Source: JBBQXK01 sp052387255
GTDB lineage: Bacteria > Pseudomonadota > Alphaproteobacteria > Rhodobacterales > Rhodobacteraceae
Length of the DNA: 64,000 nucleotides
Direction: 5' to 3'
Assembly: GCA_052387255.1 (NCBI GenBank)
Contig: JBQTJI010000044.1
Coordinates: 55,616-119,615 of the forward strand
The position numbers were made by a program, and so were the translations under genes. Of this stretch, positions 15,978-24,775 are shown piece by piece; within the stretch, counting starts at the first letter, position 1; each line of letters starts with the position of its first letter. The notes under the pieces are model-generated. The model was not told the DNA's origin, did not search any database, and saw only the letters and a program-made list of their open reading frames with translations.

Positions 15978-16615
15978 ACCTGGTCTTCGACCTCGACGGC
16001 ACGCTGATCGACAGCGCCCCCGACATCCACGCCGCCGCGAACCGCCTTCTGGCCGCCGAAGGCCTGCCGCCGCAGCCCTTCGCCGCCCTGCGCGCCATGA
16101 TCGGCCACGGCGTGCCCCACCTGATCGACCTTCTGATGAAGGCCGCAGGCCAGCCGCCCGACGCCGCCCGCGACGCCCGCCTCGCCGCGCGCTACATCGC
16201 CGGGTACGAAGACGCCGTCGACCTCACCCGCCCCTACCCATACGTCCCCGAAACGCTCGACCGCCTCGCCGCCGCCGGGCACCGCATGGCGCTCTGCACC
16301 AACAAGCCCCGCGCCGCCGTGCAGGCCGTGCTGGCGCACCTCGACCTCGCCCACCACTTCCCCGTCATCGTCGCCGGCGACAGCCCCCACCCGCGCAAGC
16401 CCGACCCCGCCCCCCTGCGCGCCGCCATCGCAGACCTCGGCGGCCCCGCCCTCTACATCGGCGACCACGAGGTTGACGCCGCCACCGCCCGCGCCGCCGC
16501 CGTCCCCTTCCTTCTGTACACCGAGGGCTACCGCGCCACCCCCGCCGTCGCCCTTGGCCCCCGCGCCTTCGCCGACTGGCGCGCGCTGCCCGCCCTCATC
16601 GACCGGAGCCTTTGA
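15974..16615 (+). CDS. gph: Phosphoglycolate phosphatase (HAD family)
   Basis: A 213-residue HAD-superfamily phosphatase. Motif I is 'FDLDGTLIDSAPD', motif II 'ALCTNKP' (Thr), motif III Lys in 'HPRKPDPAP', and motif IV 'YIGDHEVDAATA'. Family members hydrolyse 2-phosphoglycolate; the rpe-gph pairing is common in this group. It overlaps rpe by 4 bp and ddaH by 1 bp, so the three genes are translationally coupled. Confidence 0.9.
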   Translation: MNLVFDLDGTLIDSAPDIHAAANRLLAAEGLPPQPFAALRAMIGHGVPHLIDLLMKAAGQPPDAARDARLAARYIAGYEDAVDLTRPYPYVPETLDRLAAAGHRMALCTNKPRAAVQAVLAHLDLAHHFPVIVAGDSPHPRKPDPAPLRAAIADLGGPALYIGDHEVDAATARAAAVPFLLYTEGYRATPAVALGPRAFADWRALPALIDRSL

Positions 16616-17406
16616 TGACCCACCCCTCCACCCACTTCACCCACGCCATCACAAGGCCCCCCGCCGCCAGCATCACCGCAGGCCTGCGCGCCATCGACAC
16701 CGGCACGCCCGACCTCGGCCTGATGCAGGCCCACCACGCCGCCTATGTCGCGGCCCTGCGCGCCACCGGGGCCACGGTGATCGAGCTTCCCCCCCTCGAC
16801 GCCTACCCCGACTCGGTCTTTGTCGAGGATACCGCCCTCTGCCTGCCGACAGGTGCCGTCATCATGCGCCCCGGTGCCCCCTCCCGCCTGGGAGAGGCCG
16901 CCGAGATGGCCCCCCACCTGGCCGCCCTCTACCCCCGCATCGCCCGCATCGAAGGCCCGGACAGCTTCATCGAGGGCGGCGACATCCTGGTCACCGGCCG
17001 CGAGGTGCTGGTCGGCCGCTCCGCCCGCACCAACGCCGCCGGCATCGCCGAACTGGCCGCCCTCCTCGCCCCCTGGGGCCATGCGTTGCGCGAGGTCTCC
17101 ACCCCCCCCGGCGTCTTGCACTTCAAGACCGACTGCTCGCTCCTCGACGCCCGCACCATCCTCGCCACCCCCCGCCTGTCCGCCTCGGGCTGCTTCGACG
17201 GCTACCGCGTGATCCACACGGCAGACGGGGAAGAGGCGGCGGCGAACGCGATCCGCTTCAACGACGTGGTGCTGATGGCCGAGGGGTTCCCGGGCACCAA
17301 GGCCGCCGTTGTCGCCGCAGGCTACGCGGTGCGCGAGATCGGCAACTCGGAATGCGCCAAGCTGGACGGAGGGATGTCGTGTCTGTCGCTGCGGTTTTCG
17401 CCGTAG
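16615..17406 (+). CDS. ddaH: Dimethylarginine dimethylaminohydrolase-like amidinotransferase
   Basis: A 263-residue pentein-fold enzyme. Candidate catalytic residues are His169 in 'PPGVLHFKTDCS' and Cys256 in 'LDGGMSCLSLRF'; 'DSVFVEDTAL' and 'IEGGDILVTG' are substrate-binding motifs of the DDAH/arginine deiminase-like group. It would hydrolyse methylated arginine to citrulline plus a methylamine. The ATG at 16615 shares a base with the gph stop. The relation to gph is probably only positional. Methylamine release would fit the MttB and C1-type genes elsewhere in the window, but this is inference. Confidence 0.85.
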   Translation: MTHPSTHFTHAITRPPAASITAGLRAIDTGTPDLGLMQAHHAAYVAALRATGATVIELPPLDAYPDSVFVEDTALCLPTGAVIMRPGAPSRLGEAAEMAPHLAALYPRIARIEGPDSFIEGGDILVTGREVLVGRSARTNAAGIAELAALLAPWGHALREVSTPPGVLHFKTDCSLLDARTILATPRLSASGCFDGYRVIHTADGEEAAANAIRFNDVVLMAEGFPGTKAAVVAAGYAVREIGNSECAKLDGGMSCLSLRFSP

Positions 17407-17425
17407 GGTGGTTAGGGGGACTGGC

Positions 17426-18499
17426 TCAGGCGTATGTCTTTACGGCCTCTTCGATTTCTTTGGTGAACTTGTAGATATCCGATAGTCGCTCTATCGTTTG
17501 CTTGGTTTCAACCTTCTGCTCATCGAATAGGCCAATTGCCTTCGCGCTTTTGGCATTGAAATGCAGCCGACAAACAGGCTTCCGGTTGTTGTCGTCGACG
17601 AAGATGCTGCAATATGATTTGGCGTCGCGCAGGGTAACTCGGTCCACATCAATGACGCGTGCGGCAATCGCGCGAACGATCATGAAGGCCTGCAACTCAT
17701 CGTCAGTTGTGGTAACGTCACTTACCGCTTCTGTAACCACGTCCTGCTTTGCGACTGCACCCTTCGCCTCGGAAGGCAATGGCTCTGTGGGAAAGGCGAC
17801 ACTTAGTTTGTCTTGAATACGCTCTCTGATGAGCAGTTCCAGCGCCGCTTTGATTGCCGACTTCAGTGGCTCAACCGCAGCTTTCGTCAGGTTTCCCTCA
17901 AATATCTGGCGGCCAACGAGTTTGACAAAGTCATCCTCGGGTGCCTCCAGTTGCTTCTTGAGATACGCTGCTGCGGCCTTTGCAAAACGCAGATTCGACG
18001 CTGCTTCACGAATTGCTCCAACCGAGAAGTTGTGCTTCTGAAACCTCGCCAAGTCTGAAATCTCACCATCAGCATAAGACTGCAAGTCAAACGTAAAGAA
18101 CGGCTTCTTGTCCATCTTGTTGGGATCGTCCATGTCGGAAAAGAACCATATCTCCCGACCATTTGTCAGTACAGCGAGCTTCGCCTCCTTGACTGCAAAG
18201 TAGCGATACAATTGACTGTATTGCGCGTTCCCAAGCGGTTGTGTGATCGGTTTTACTTCAATCAGAACGCTAAGCTTGCCGTCAATCATCAAGGCAAAGT
18301 CAATCTTCTCGCCTTTCTTGAGGCCGACGTCAGCGATGTATTCAGGAATAACTTCCTCGAGGTTGAACACATCAAATCCGAAGGCCTGTATGAGCGGAAG
18401 GATCACAGCGGTCTTTGTCGCTTCTTCCGTCAGCGCATGTTGGGAGGCATGTTTCGATCGGCGCGATAGTTCCTTAACCTTCAGAGCGAAGTCTGACAC
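17426..18499 (-). CDS. Stand-alone HSDR_N-type nuclease-domain protein
   Basis: A 357-residue protein. Residues about 25-150 form a type I restriction HsdR N-terminal-like PD-(D/E)xK domain: 'LPLIQAFGFDVFN', 'KIDFALMIDGKLSVLIEVKP' with the D...ExK core, and 'YFAVKEAKLAVLTNGREIWF'. The C-terminal half has no helicase motifs; it contains a coiled helical region and a short domain around 'VCRLHFNAKSAKAIG'. No HsdM or HsdS genes are nearby. Base composition is AT-richer than the flanks, which suggests horizontal transfer. Role is unproven; DNA-nuclease or defence activity is plausible. Confidence 0.7.
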   Translation of the reverse strand: MSDFALKVKELSRRSKHASQHALTEEATKTAVILPLIQAFGFDVFNLEEVIPEYIADVGLKKGEKIDFALMIDGKLSVLIEVKPITQPLGNAQYSQLYRYFAVKEAKLAVLTNGREIWFFSDMDDPNKMDKKPFFTFDLQSYADGEISDLARFQKHNFSVGAIREAASNLRFAKAAAAYLKKQLEAPEDDFVKLVGRQIFEGNLTKAAVEPLKSAIKAALELLIRERIQDKLSVAFPTEPLPSEAKGAVAKQDVVTEAVSDVTTTDDELQAFMIVRAIAARVIDVDRVTLRDAKSYCSIFVDDNNRKPVCRLHFNAKSAKAIGLFDEQKVETKQTIERLSDIYKFTKEIEEAVKTYA

Positions 18500-18569
18500 G
18501 GATTTCCCCTTTCACTTTTCACGCATCTGAACTTGAAATCGGTCCGTAGGCAAGCCCGACGTAGCAAGC

Positions 18570-18633
18570 GTAGGGTGCGCATTCATTGCGCACCTTCTCC
18601 TGCGCAACGGTGCGCAATGAACGCGCACCCTGC
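18570..18633. repeat. Imperfect GTGCGC palindrome pair
   Basis: The 25-bp units at 18570-18594 (GTAGGGTGCGCATTCATTGC...) and 18609-18633 are imperfect inverted copies, forming a hairpin with a 14-base loop. The outer GTAGGGTGCG is shared with the GTGCGTGC repeats at 26930 and 53072. The 344-bp gap 18500-18843 otherwise shows no gene. Confidence 0.6.
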
Positions 18634-18818
18634 CGACCGCGAACATGGCACTTGGGCGAAGACCGCGACATCCCCCCGATTCGCCCTCAAAGGTTAACGC
18701 CCCCCACCCGCATCCCGCGTCTGCATGTACCGTGCATGACCTGTGCATCGGATGTGCATGGCCCGATGCCCCCCGAAACCCCGGATTAATCCAGCGCCCG
18801 CAAGCACTTGGCCCGTAG

Positions 18819-18836
18819 GTCGGGGCTTGCCCCGAC
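18819..18836. terminator. Short perfect palindrome after the secreted-protein gene
   Basis: GTCGGGGCTTGCCCCGAC is a perfect hairpin with an 8-bp stem and 2-base loop, 8 bp beyond the stop of the minus-strand gene at 18844. It can act as a terminator; its GTAGGTCGGGGC context also resembles a dispersed repeat of this group. Confidence 0.45.
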
Positions 18837-18843
18837 TCCCCGC

Positions 18844-19260
18844 TCAGTACATCAGGCTCTTCGCCCGCTCCACCACGAAATCCGCCGTCTTGCCGTCCTC
18901 ATAGACGATCCGCAGCGTCATGGTCTGGGCCGATCCGGCGGGCATCTTCAGGTAGATCGGGAAGGCGGGGTCTTCCATCTTCAGCGTGTTCGGCTGGGCC
19001 AGGTCGCGGTGGCAGGGTTCCATCGGATAGGGGATCGTGGGCGGGGCCCCGTTCAGCCCCACCAGGATCTGCGCCACCCCGCAGCGCCAGGCCAAGAGGT
19101 TGGTGAAATAGACAAAATCGACATCGCCCTCCTGCTTGAAGGCGACCATCTGGCCCTGGATCGCCTGGTGGATCGTGGCCACCCCAGGGGCCTGCGTCAG
19201 GTCCCCCTGCGCCAGCGCCGCCTGCGGCAGCAGTCCCAGCATCAGCACCAGTGCCCGCAT
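18844..19260 (-). CDS. Exported hypothetical protein
   Basis: A 138-residue protein with a clear signal peptide (MRALVLMLGLLPQAALAQ, cleavage after AQA-like context). The mature part has two Cys ('AWRCGVAQ', 'MEPCHRDL') that may form a disulfide. No family is recognised. I use the ATG at 19260 with GGGAGAGG upstream; the frame opens further to 19332, but this part lacks signal-peptide character. It is divergent from the glycosyltransferase-like gene. Confidence 0.7.
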   Translation of the reverse strand: MRALVLMLGLLPQAALAQGDLTQAPGVATIHQAIQGQMVAFKQEGDVDFVYFTNLLAWRCGVAQILVGLNGAPPTIPYPMEPCHRDLAQPNTLKMEDPAFPIYLKMPAGSAQTMTLRIVYEDGKTADFVVERAKSLMY

Positions 19261-19334
19261 CGCCGCGCCTCTCCCTTGTGCCGCACCGGCCCCGGCGCTA
19301 GTCCTGCGCCATAGGCCGAAGGTTCCGCACAACT

Positions 19335-20336
19335 ATGGTTCACCCCGCGCCCCCCGCGCAAGCCTTCACCATCGCCGCCGTCGTGCAATCCGGCCGGCTG
19401 GGCTACGAGGCCGTGCTGCTCGCCGCCTCGCTCCGCGCCCAAGACCCTGGATTCACAGGGAAACTCATCCTGATGGAACCCCAGCCGGGGCCGCTGTGGC
19501 AGGACGACCCGCGCCTGCCCGAGGGTCCGGTACGGTCGCTGCTGATGGACCTCGGGGCCGAGATCCGGCCGTTCCAGAGCCGCCGCTTCGGCCAGTCCTA
19601 CCCTTACGGCAACAAGATCGAGGGGCTGGCCTGCCTGCCCGATGCGCCCTTCCTGTTCCTCGACACCGACACGCTGGTGACCGGCCCGCTCAGCCTTGTG
19701 CCCTTCGATTTCGCCCGGCCTTCGGCCTCGATGAGGCGCGAGGGGACCTGGCCGCAGATCGATCTGTACGGTCCGGGGTACACCGACATCTGGCGGTCGC
19801 TCCATGCCCGCTTCGGGCTGGATTTTGACGCCTCGCTCGACCTGACCCAGCCCGACGAGTTCTGGAAACGCTACCTTTATTTCAACGCAGGCTGGTTCTT
19901 TCACGAAAGCCCGCTGGCCTTCGGCGCGCGGCTGCTGGCCTGGGCCACGGCGATCCGCGACGAGCCGCCCCCGGAACTGGCGGGCCAATCGCTCGACCCC
20001 TGGCTTGATCAGGTGGTACTGCCGCTGGTCGTGCATTCCTTCGGCGGCGGGCGTCCGGGGCCGGAACTGTCGGGCTTGGACGGCGACGTCACCTGCCACT
20101 GGCGGCTGATGCCGCTGCTCTATGCCCGCGAAAGCGACCATGTGGTCGAGGTGCTGGAACGGGTGGCAGGGCGGCCTGCGGTGAAGAAGGTGCTGAAAGA
20201 ATACGAACCTTTCCGGCGCATGATCTTCCAGGGTCACGGCCAACGCGCCCGCGCCCTGTTCGACCGGGCCGACCTGCCGCGCCGCGAACAGGCCATCCGC
20301 AACACGCTCAAGCGCGAGGGGCTGTGGGTGCGGTAG
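19335..20336 (+). CDS. Glycosyltransferase-like (GT-A fold) protein
   Basis: A 333-residue soluble protein. 'IAAVVQSGRLGYEAVLLAAS' at the N-terminus, 'FGQSYPYGNKIEGLACLPD' and 'FLFLDTDTLVTGPL' with a DxD-type metal motif resemble nucleotide-sugar-binding GT-A enzymes. 'YLYFNAGWFF' with the conserved N-A-G-W also fits. Donor and acceptor are unknown. The start is a lone ATG at 19335. The C-terminal 90 residues are Arg-rich and likely form an accessory domain. Confidence 0.65.
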   Translation: MVHPAPPAQAFTIAAVVQSGRLGYEAVLLAASLRAQDPGFTGKLILMEPQPGPLWQDDPRLPEGPVRSLLMDLGAEIRPFQSRRFGQSYPYGNKIEGLACLPDAPFLFLDTDTLVTGPLSLVPFDFARPSASMRREGTWPQIDLYGPGYTDIWRSLHARFGLDFDASLDLTQPDEFWKRYLYFNAGWFFHESPLAFGARLLAWATAIRDEPPPELAGQSLDPWLDQVVLPLVVHSFGGGRPGPELSGLDGDVTCHWRLMPLLYARESDHVVEVLERVAGRPAVKKVLKEYEPFRRMIFQGHGQRARALFDRADLPRREQAIRNTLKREGLWVR

Positions 20337-20348
20337 GGCGCGCGCGTG

Positions 20349-21245
20349 TCACGCCGCCGCCCGGCGCGCCAGCACCGCCGCCATCGTCTCGCCCATGGCA
20401 CTGGGGTTCGGGGCGACGGTGATGCCGGCCTCGGTCAGGATCTCGACCTTCTCCTGCGCGCTTTCGCCGAAGGCGCTGATGATCGCCCCGGCATGACCCA
20501 TCTTGCGGCCCTTGGGTGCCGACAGTCCGGCGATGTAGGCGACCACCGGCTTGGTCATGTTCTTGGCCACCCAGGCCGCCGCTTCGGCCTCTTGCGGGCC
20601 ACCGATCTCGCCGATCATCATCACCGCGTCGGTCTCGGGGTCGGCCTGGAACAGTTCGAGGATGTCCTTGAAACTGCTGCCGTTGATCGGGTCGCCCCCG
20701 ATCCCGACGGATGTGGACACGCCGATTCCGCGGTCCTTCATCTGGGATGCCGCCTCATAACCCAGCGTGCCCGACCGGCCGACGATGCCCACGCGCCCCG
20801 CCATGTAGATGTGCGGCGGCATGATGCCCATGAAGCCCTTGCCGGGGCTGATGATGCCGGCACAGTTCGGCCCGATCAGGCGCATCTTGCGTTCCGCCGG
20901 ATAGCGGCGCAGGAATCGCTTCAGGCGCATCATGTCCTGGCTCGGGATGCCGTCGGTGACGCAGACGGCGGTGCGGATGCCCGCATCCGCCGCTTCCATG
21001 ATCGCATCGGCGGCAAAGGGCGGGGGCACGAAGACCAGGCTGGCCTCGGCCCCTACCTTTTCAACGGCTTCGCGGACGGTGTTGAACAACGGGCGGTCGA
21101 GGTGGCTCTCGCCGCCCTTGCCCGGTGTCACGCCGCCCACCACGTTCGTGCCGTGCTTGATCATGTCGGCGGCATGGAAGCTGCCGATGCGGCCCGACAT
21201 GCCCTGGACGATGACGCGGGTCTTTTCGGTGATCAGGATGGCCAT
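20349..21245 (-). CDS. mtkB: Malate-CoA ligase subunit alpha
   Basis: A 298-residue homologue of succinyl-CoA ligase alpha (SucD). 'VGGVTPGKGGESHLDRPLFN' is the CoA-binding motif, 'GPNCAGIISPG' and 'GIVGRSGTLGYEA' follow, and His in 'MGHAGAII' is the phosphorylated residue. Assignment as malate-CoA ligase rather than succinyl-CoA ligase rests on the operon: malyl-CoA lyase and serine-glyoxylate aminotransferase precede it. The enzyme makes malyl-CoA from malate, CoA and ATP in the serine cycle. It is the last gene of the operon, 12 bp after mtkA. Confidence 0.85.
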   Translation of the reverse strand: MAILITEKTRVIVQGMSGRIGSFHAADMIKHGTNVVGGVTPGKGGESHLDRPLFNTVREAVEKVGAEASLVFVPPPFAADAIMEAADAGIRTAVCVTDGIPSQDMMRLKRFLRRYPAERKMRLIGPNCAGIISPGKGFMGIMPPHIYMAGRVGIVGRSGTLGYEAASQMKDRGIGVSTSVGIGGDPINGSSFKDILELFQADPETDAVMMIGEIGGPQEAEAAAWVAKNMTKPVVAYIAGLSAPKGRKMGHAGAIISAFGESAQEKVEILTEAGITVAPNPSAMGETMAAVLARRAAA

Positions 21246-21257
21246 GGAAATCCCCCC

Positions 21258-22430
21258 TCAGGCAGCCAGGTTCGGACGTGCGGCCATGGCGGCGCGCGCC
21301 GCCTCGGCCAGGGTGTCGGCGGAAATCAGCGGCAGGCCGGAGTTGCGGATGATCGCCTGGCCTTCCTCGACGTTGGTGCCCGCCAGACGCACCACGACGG
21401 GCAGGGTGAGGCCCAGTTCGCGGTACGCTTTGACCACCCCGTCGGCCACCCAGTCGCACCGGTTGATCCCGGCGAAAATGTTGACCAGCACGACACTTAC
21501 GTTGCGATCTGCAAGCACCGTGCGAAAGGCGCGCACCACCCGTTCGGCCGATGCCCCGCCGCCAATGTCGAGGAAATTGGCGGGCTCGCCACCGGCCAGA
21601 TGGATCATGTCCATCGTCGCCATCGCCAGGCCCGCCCCGTTGATGATGCAGCCGATGTCGCCGGTCAGCCCGACATAGGACAGCCCATGGTCGCCGGCGG
21701 TTGATTCGCGGGGGTCTTCCTGACTGCGGTCGCGCAGTTCGGCGACTTGAGGTTGCCGGAACAAGGCGTTGGTATCGAACGACATCTTGGCATCCAGCGC
21801 GACCAGGTCGCCGACCCCGGTGATGACCAGCGGGTTGATTTCCACCATCACCGCATCCAGGTCGCGGTAGGCGCGGTAGCAGGCCTTGAGGATCGTCACC
21901 ATCTGCCCGACCTGGCCGCCCTTCAGCCCAAGGCCGAAAGCCAGTTCGCGGGCCTGGAATTCGGACAGGCCGACGGCGGGGTCGATGGTCATGCGCCGCA
22001 GGCTGTCGGGGTCGGTCTCGGCCAGATCCTCGATCTCCATGCCGCCATGGGCCGAGGCCACGATCATGATGCGCTCGGACTTCCGGTCCAGCACAAAGCC
22101 CAGGTACATTTCGCGCGCGATGTCGGACGCGCCTTCGACCCACAGCCGGTAGACGCCCTTGCCGTTCGCATCGGTCTGCTTGGTCACCAGTTGCCGCCCG
22201 AACAGCCCGGCGGCAAAGGTCTGCACCTCGTCGACGCTGCGGCACAGCTTGACGCCCCCCGCAGCACCCCGGCCGCCGGCATGGACCTGCGCCTTGACGA
22301 CCCAGGCATTGCCGCCCAGTTCCCGGGCGCGATAGGCCGCCTGTTCGGGGGAATAGGCCAGCCCGCCGCGCGGCACTGGTACGCCGAAACGCGCCAGGAT
22401 TTCCTTGGCCTGGTATTCGTGAATGTCCAT
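21258..22430 (-). CDS. mtkA: Malate-CoA ligase subunit beta
   Basis: A 390-residue ATP-grasp protein of the SucC type: 'MDIHEYQAKEILARFGVPVP', 'VVKAQVHAGGRGAAGGVKL', 'MVEINPLVITG', 'LTGDIGCIINGAGLAM' and 'GGEPANFLDIGGGA' are family landmarks. With MtkB it forms malyl-CoA, the substrate of malyl-CoA lyase. A perfect inverted repeat lies just upstream of its start, between it and the lyase gene. Confidence 0.85.
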   Translation of the reverse strand: MDIHEYQAKEILARFGVPVPRGGLAYSPEQAAYRARELGGNAWVVKAQVHAGGRGAAGGVKLCRSVDEVQTFAAGLFGRQLVTKQTDANGKGVYRLWVEGASDIAREMYLGFVLDRKSERIMIVASAHGGMEIEDLAETDPDSLRRMTIDPAVGLSEFQARELAFGLGLKGGQVGQMVTILKACYRAYRDLDAVMVEINPLVITGVGDLVALDAKMSFDTNALFRQPQVAELRDRSQEDPRESTAGDHGLSYVGLTGDIGCIINGAGLAMATMDMIHLAGGEPANFLDIGGGASAERVVRAFRTVLADRNVSVVLVNIFAGINRCDWVADGVVKAYRELGLTLPVVVRLAGTNVEEGQAIIRNSGLPLISADTLAEAARAAMAARPNLAA

Positions 22431-22462
22431 CTGCGGTCCTCCCGTGAATTCCGTCTGTTCCC

Positions 22463-22495
22463 GACCGACCGCTCATCCCTCCCTTGCGGTCGGTC
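22463..22495. promoter_or_regulatory. Inverted repeat between malyl-CoA lyase gene and mtkA
   Basis: GACCGACCGC (22463-22472) and GCGGTCGGTC (22486-22495) are perfect 10-bp arms around a 13-base loop in the 108-bp gap. On the minus strand it follows the lyase gene, so it may be an RNA stem controlling mtkAB levels, by partial termination or 3'-end protection. No T-run follows. Confidence 0.5.
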
Positions 22496-22538
22496 TTCGC
22501 TGAACGAAGAGGCCCGTCAGGGCCGATGAGCGCACCCG

Positions 22539-23477
22539 TCAGCGTGCCGCGATGGCCTCGGCCACGGCCAAGAGGTTGCGCGCCATCTTTTCGGATGCCG
22601 CGTCGATCATCTTGCCGTCCAGCGATGCCGCGCCCTTGCCCTGCGCCTCGGCGGCCTTCAATTCCTCGATGATCCGCCGGGCCTTGGTGACCTCGGCCTC
22701 GGTCGGGCTGAACACCTCGTTCGCCATGGCCACCTGGCTGGGGTGGATCGCCCATTTCCCCTCGCATCCCAGGGCCGCCGCCCGGCGTGCGCCGTCCTTG
22801 TAGCCCTCGGGGTCGCTGAAGTCGCCGAAGGGTCCGTCGATGGCGCGCAGGCCATAGGCGCGGGCTGCGATGACCATCCGGGTGATCGACGCATGCCACT
22901 GGTCGCCGGGGTAGTGCGGGTTCAGCCCGCCGATGTTCGTGGTCCGCGCGCGCATCGATGCCGCATAGTCGGCCACGCCGAAATGCAAGGCCTCCAGCCT
23001 GCCGCCGAACTGGGCGATGCTTTCGACGTTGGCCATGCCAAGCGCGGTTTCGATGAGTGCCTCAAGCCCCACGCGGGTGGTGTAACCCTTGCCCTGCTCG
23101 ATCTGGTTCACCATCGCCTCGACCATGTAGAGGTCGTCGCGCACGCCGACCTTGGGCACCAGCAGGGTGTGCACGCGGGATCCGGCCTGTTCCATCACAT
23201 CGACCACGTCGCGGTACATGTAGTGGGTGTCGAGGCCGTTGATCCGCACCGAGACGGTCTTGCCCCTGGCCGCCCAGTCGATGTCGTTCAGGGCCTGGAT
23301 GGCGTTGCGCCGGGCCTGTTCCTTTTCGGGGGGGGCAACAGCATCTTCCAGATCAAGGAACACGAAGTCGGCGGGGCCGCTGGCCGCCTTGTCGATCATC
23401 GAGGGGTTCGAGGCCGGAACGGCCAGTTCGGACCGCTGCAGCCGCTGCTTGTGCAGCGGATAAAGAGTGTGGCTCAT
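22539..23477 (-). CDS. mcl: L-malyl-CoA lyase (HpcH/HpaI family)
   Basis: A 312-residue lyase of the CitE/HpcH class. 'RSELAVPASNPSMI', 'VFLDLEDAVAP', 'VRINGLDTHYMYRDVVDV', 'VPKVG', 'ALIETALGMANVE' and 'GKWAIHPSQVAMANEVFSP' are diagnostic. Acid residues binding Mg are in 'LEDAV' and 'LIETA'. It cleaves malyl-CoA to acetyl-CoA and glyoxylate, and can run in reverse; the sequence looks like the serine-cycle MclA type rather than the ethylmalonyl-CoA-pathway type. It follows sgaA by 18 bp. Confidence 0.9.
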   Translation of the reverse strand: MSHTLYPLHKQRLQRSELAVPASNPSMIDKAASGPADFVFLDLEDAVAPPEKEQARRNAIQALNDIDWAARGKTVSVRINGLDTHYMYRDVVDVMEQAGSRVHTLLVPKVGVRDDLYMVEAMVNQIEQGKGYTTRVGLEALIETALGMANVESIAQFGGRLEALHFGVADYAASMRARTTNIGGLNPHYPGDQWHASITRMVIAARAYGLRAIDGPFGDFSDPEGYKDGARRAAALGCEGKWAIHPSQVAMANEVFSPTEAEVTKARRIIEELKAAEAQGKGAASLDGKMIDAASEKMARNLLAVAEAIAAR

Positions 23478-23495
23478 GTGCTTGTCTTTCCTGAA

Positions 23496-24692
23496 TTATT
23501 CGGCGGCGATCCGGTGCGCGGCAACATGCGCGCCCGCATACCACGCCTGCGCCGCCGCCACGCCCGACCCGAATACGACATCCGCCCCCGCCTCGGCCAG
23601 CGCCATCTCGGCGATGGACAGGCCGGTCAGGCACATCCCCTCGTTCAAATCGCCCAGATGGCCGATGCGGAAAACCTTGCCCGCCAGCCGCGCCAGACCC
23701 GACCCGAAGGACGCATTGTAACGCTCGTACCCGATGCGGATGACCTCGCGTGCGTCCACCCCCTCGGGCGTGCGGATCGCGGTGACGGTGTTCGAGTGAT
23801 AGCGCGGCTCGGCGGCACCAAGCGACAGGCCCCAGGCCGCCACGCCGCGCCGCACGCCTTCGGCCAGCCGGGTGTGGCGGGCGATGACGTGGTCAAGACC
23901 CTCGGCGTTGATGCGGTCCAGCGCGCGGCGCAGGCCGTGCAGCAGGGGGGTGGGGGGGGTGTAGGGGAAGTAGCCGGTCCTTGACGTCATGTCCATGTCG
24001 GTGAATTCAAAGTACGCGCGGCGCATGGTGGCACTCTTGGCGGCCTCGGCGGCCTTTTCGCTGACGGCCAGGATGCCCAGACCGGCGGGACACATCAGGC
24101 CCTTCTGGCTGCCGGTCACGGCCAGGTCCACGCCCCAGTCATCCATGCGGAAATCGAGCGATCCGATAGAGGACACGCCATCGACGAACAGCATCGCCTT
24201 GTGCCCCGCCGCATCCATCGCCGCCCGCACGCCCGCGACGTCCGAGGTCACGCCAGTTGCGGTTTCGTTGTGGGTCACGAAGACGGCCTTGATCGCCCCC
24301 TTGCCATCCTCGGCCAACCGCCGCGCGAAATCATCAACCGGCGTGCCCATGCCCCAATCGACATCCACGACATCGACCGCCAGCCCCAACCGCGTCGCCA
24401 TCTCGGCCCACAGCGTGGAAAACTGCCCGTGCCGCGCCATCAGCACGCGGTCGCCGGGGTTCAGCGTGTTGGTGATCGCGGCCTCCCATGCGCCGGTGCC
24501 CGAGCCGGGGAACAGCATTACGGCGCCGGTCGCTGTGCGGAAGACAGCCTTGAGGTCGGTCAGGATCGACAGCGTAAAGCGGCCAAAGTCGGGGCCGCGC
24601 TGATCCTCTTGCGCCACGTTCATGGCGCGGCGCACGTCGTCGGGCACATTGGTGGGGCCGGGAATGAAAAGGTGATTGGTGCCGGTGCGCAT
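23496..24692 (-). CDS. sgaA: Serine-glyoxylate aminotransferase
   Basis: A 398-residue class V PLP-dependent aminotransferase. 'HLFIPGPTNVPDDVRRAMN' opens it; 'LFVDGVSSIGSLDFRMDDWG' and 'VTGSQKGLMCPAGLG' carry the PLP site, the Lys in 'SQKG' being the Schiff base. It converts serine plus glyoxylate to hydroxypyruvate plus glycine, the entry step of the serine cycle. It is the first gene of the sgaA-mcl-mtkA-mtkB operon and is divergent from the ScfR-type regulator. Confidence 0.9.
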   Translation of the reverse strand: MRTGTNHLFIPGPTNVPDDVRRAMNVAQEDQRGPDFGRFTLSILTDLKAVFRTATGAVMLFPGSGTGAWEAAITNTLNPGDRVLMARHGQFSTLWAEMATRLGLAVDVVDVDWGMGTPVDDFARRLAEDGKGAIKAVFVTHNETATGVTSDVAGVRAAMDAAGHKAMLFVDGVSSIGSLDFRMDDWGVDLAVTGSQKGLMCPAGLGILAVSEKAAEAAKSATMRRAYFEFTDMDMTSRTGYFPYTPPTPLLHGLRRALDRINAEGLDHVIARHTRLAEGVRRGVAAWGLSLGAAEPRYHSNTVTAIRTPEGVDAREVIRIGYERYNASFGSGLARLAGKVFRIGHLGDLNEGMCLTGLSIAEMALAEAGADVVFGSGVAAAQAWYAGAHVAAHRIAAE

Positions 24693-24775
24693 CGTTGTCC
24701 TCCTGCCAGGTGGCGGGGGGATGCCACGGGACAGGCGTTTCGCAAAATGAAAGCGGGTTCTGCTGTGAGTGCGAA

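Noticed and set aside
17426..18499. Remnant of a type I restriction-modification system
   Set aside because: No helicase motifs follow the nuclease domain and no hsdM or hsdS fragments are seen near it; the gene is full-length as a stand-alone form.
20349..22430. Succinyl-CoA ligase genes sucC/sucD
   Set aside because: Sequence alone allows this, but the operon with sgaA and malyl-CoA lyase indicates malate-CoA ligase; the TCA-cycle pair is normally beside mdh or sucAB.
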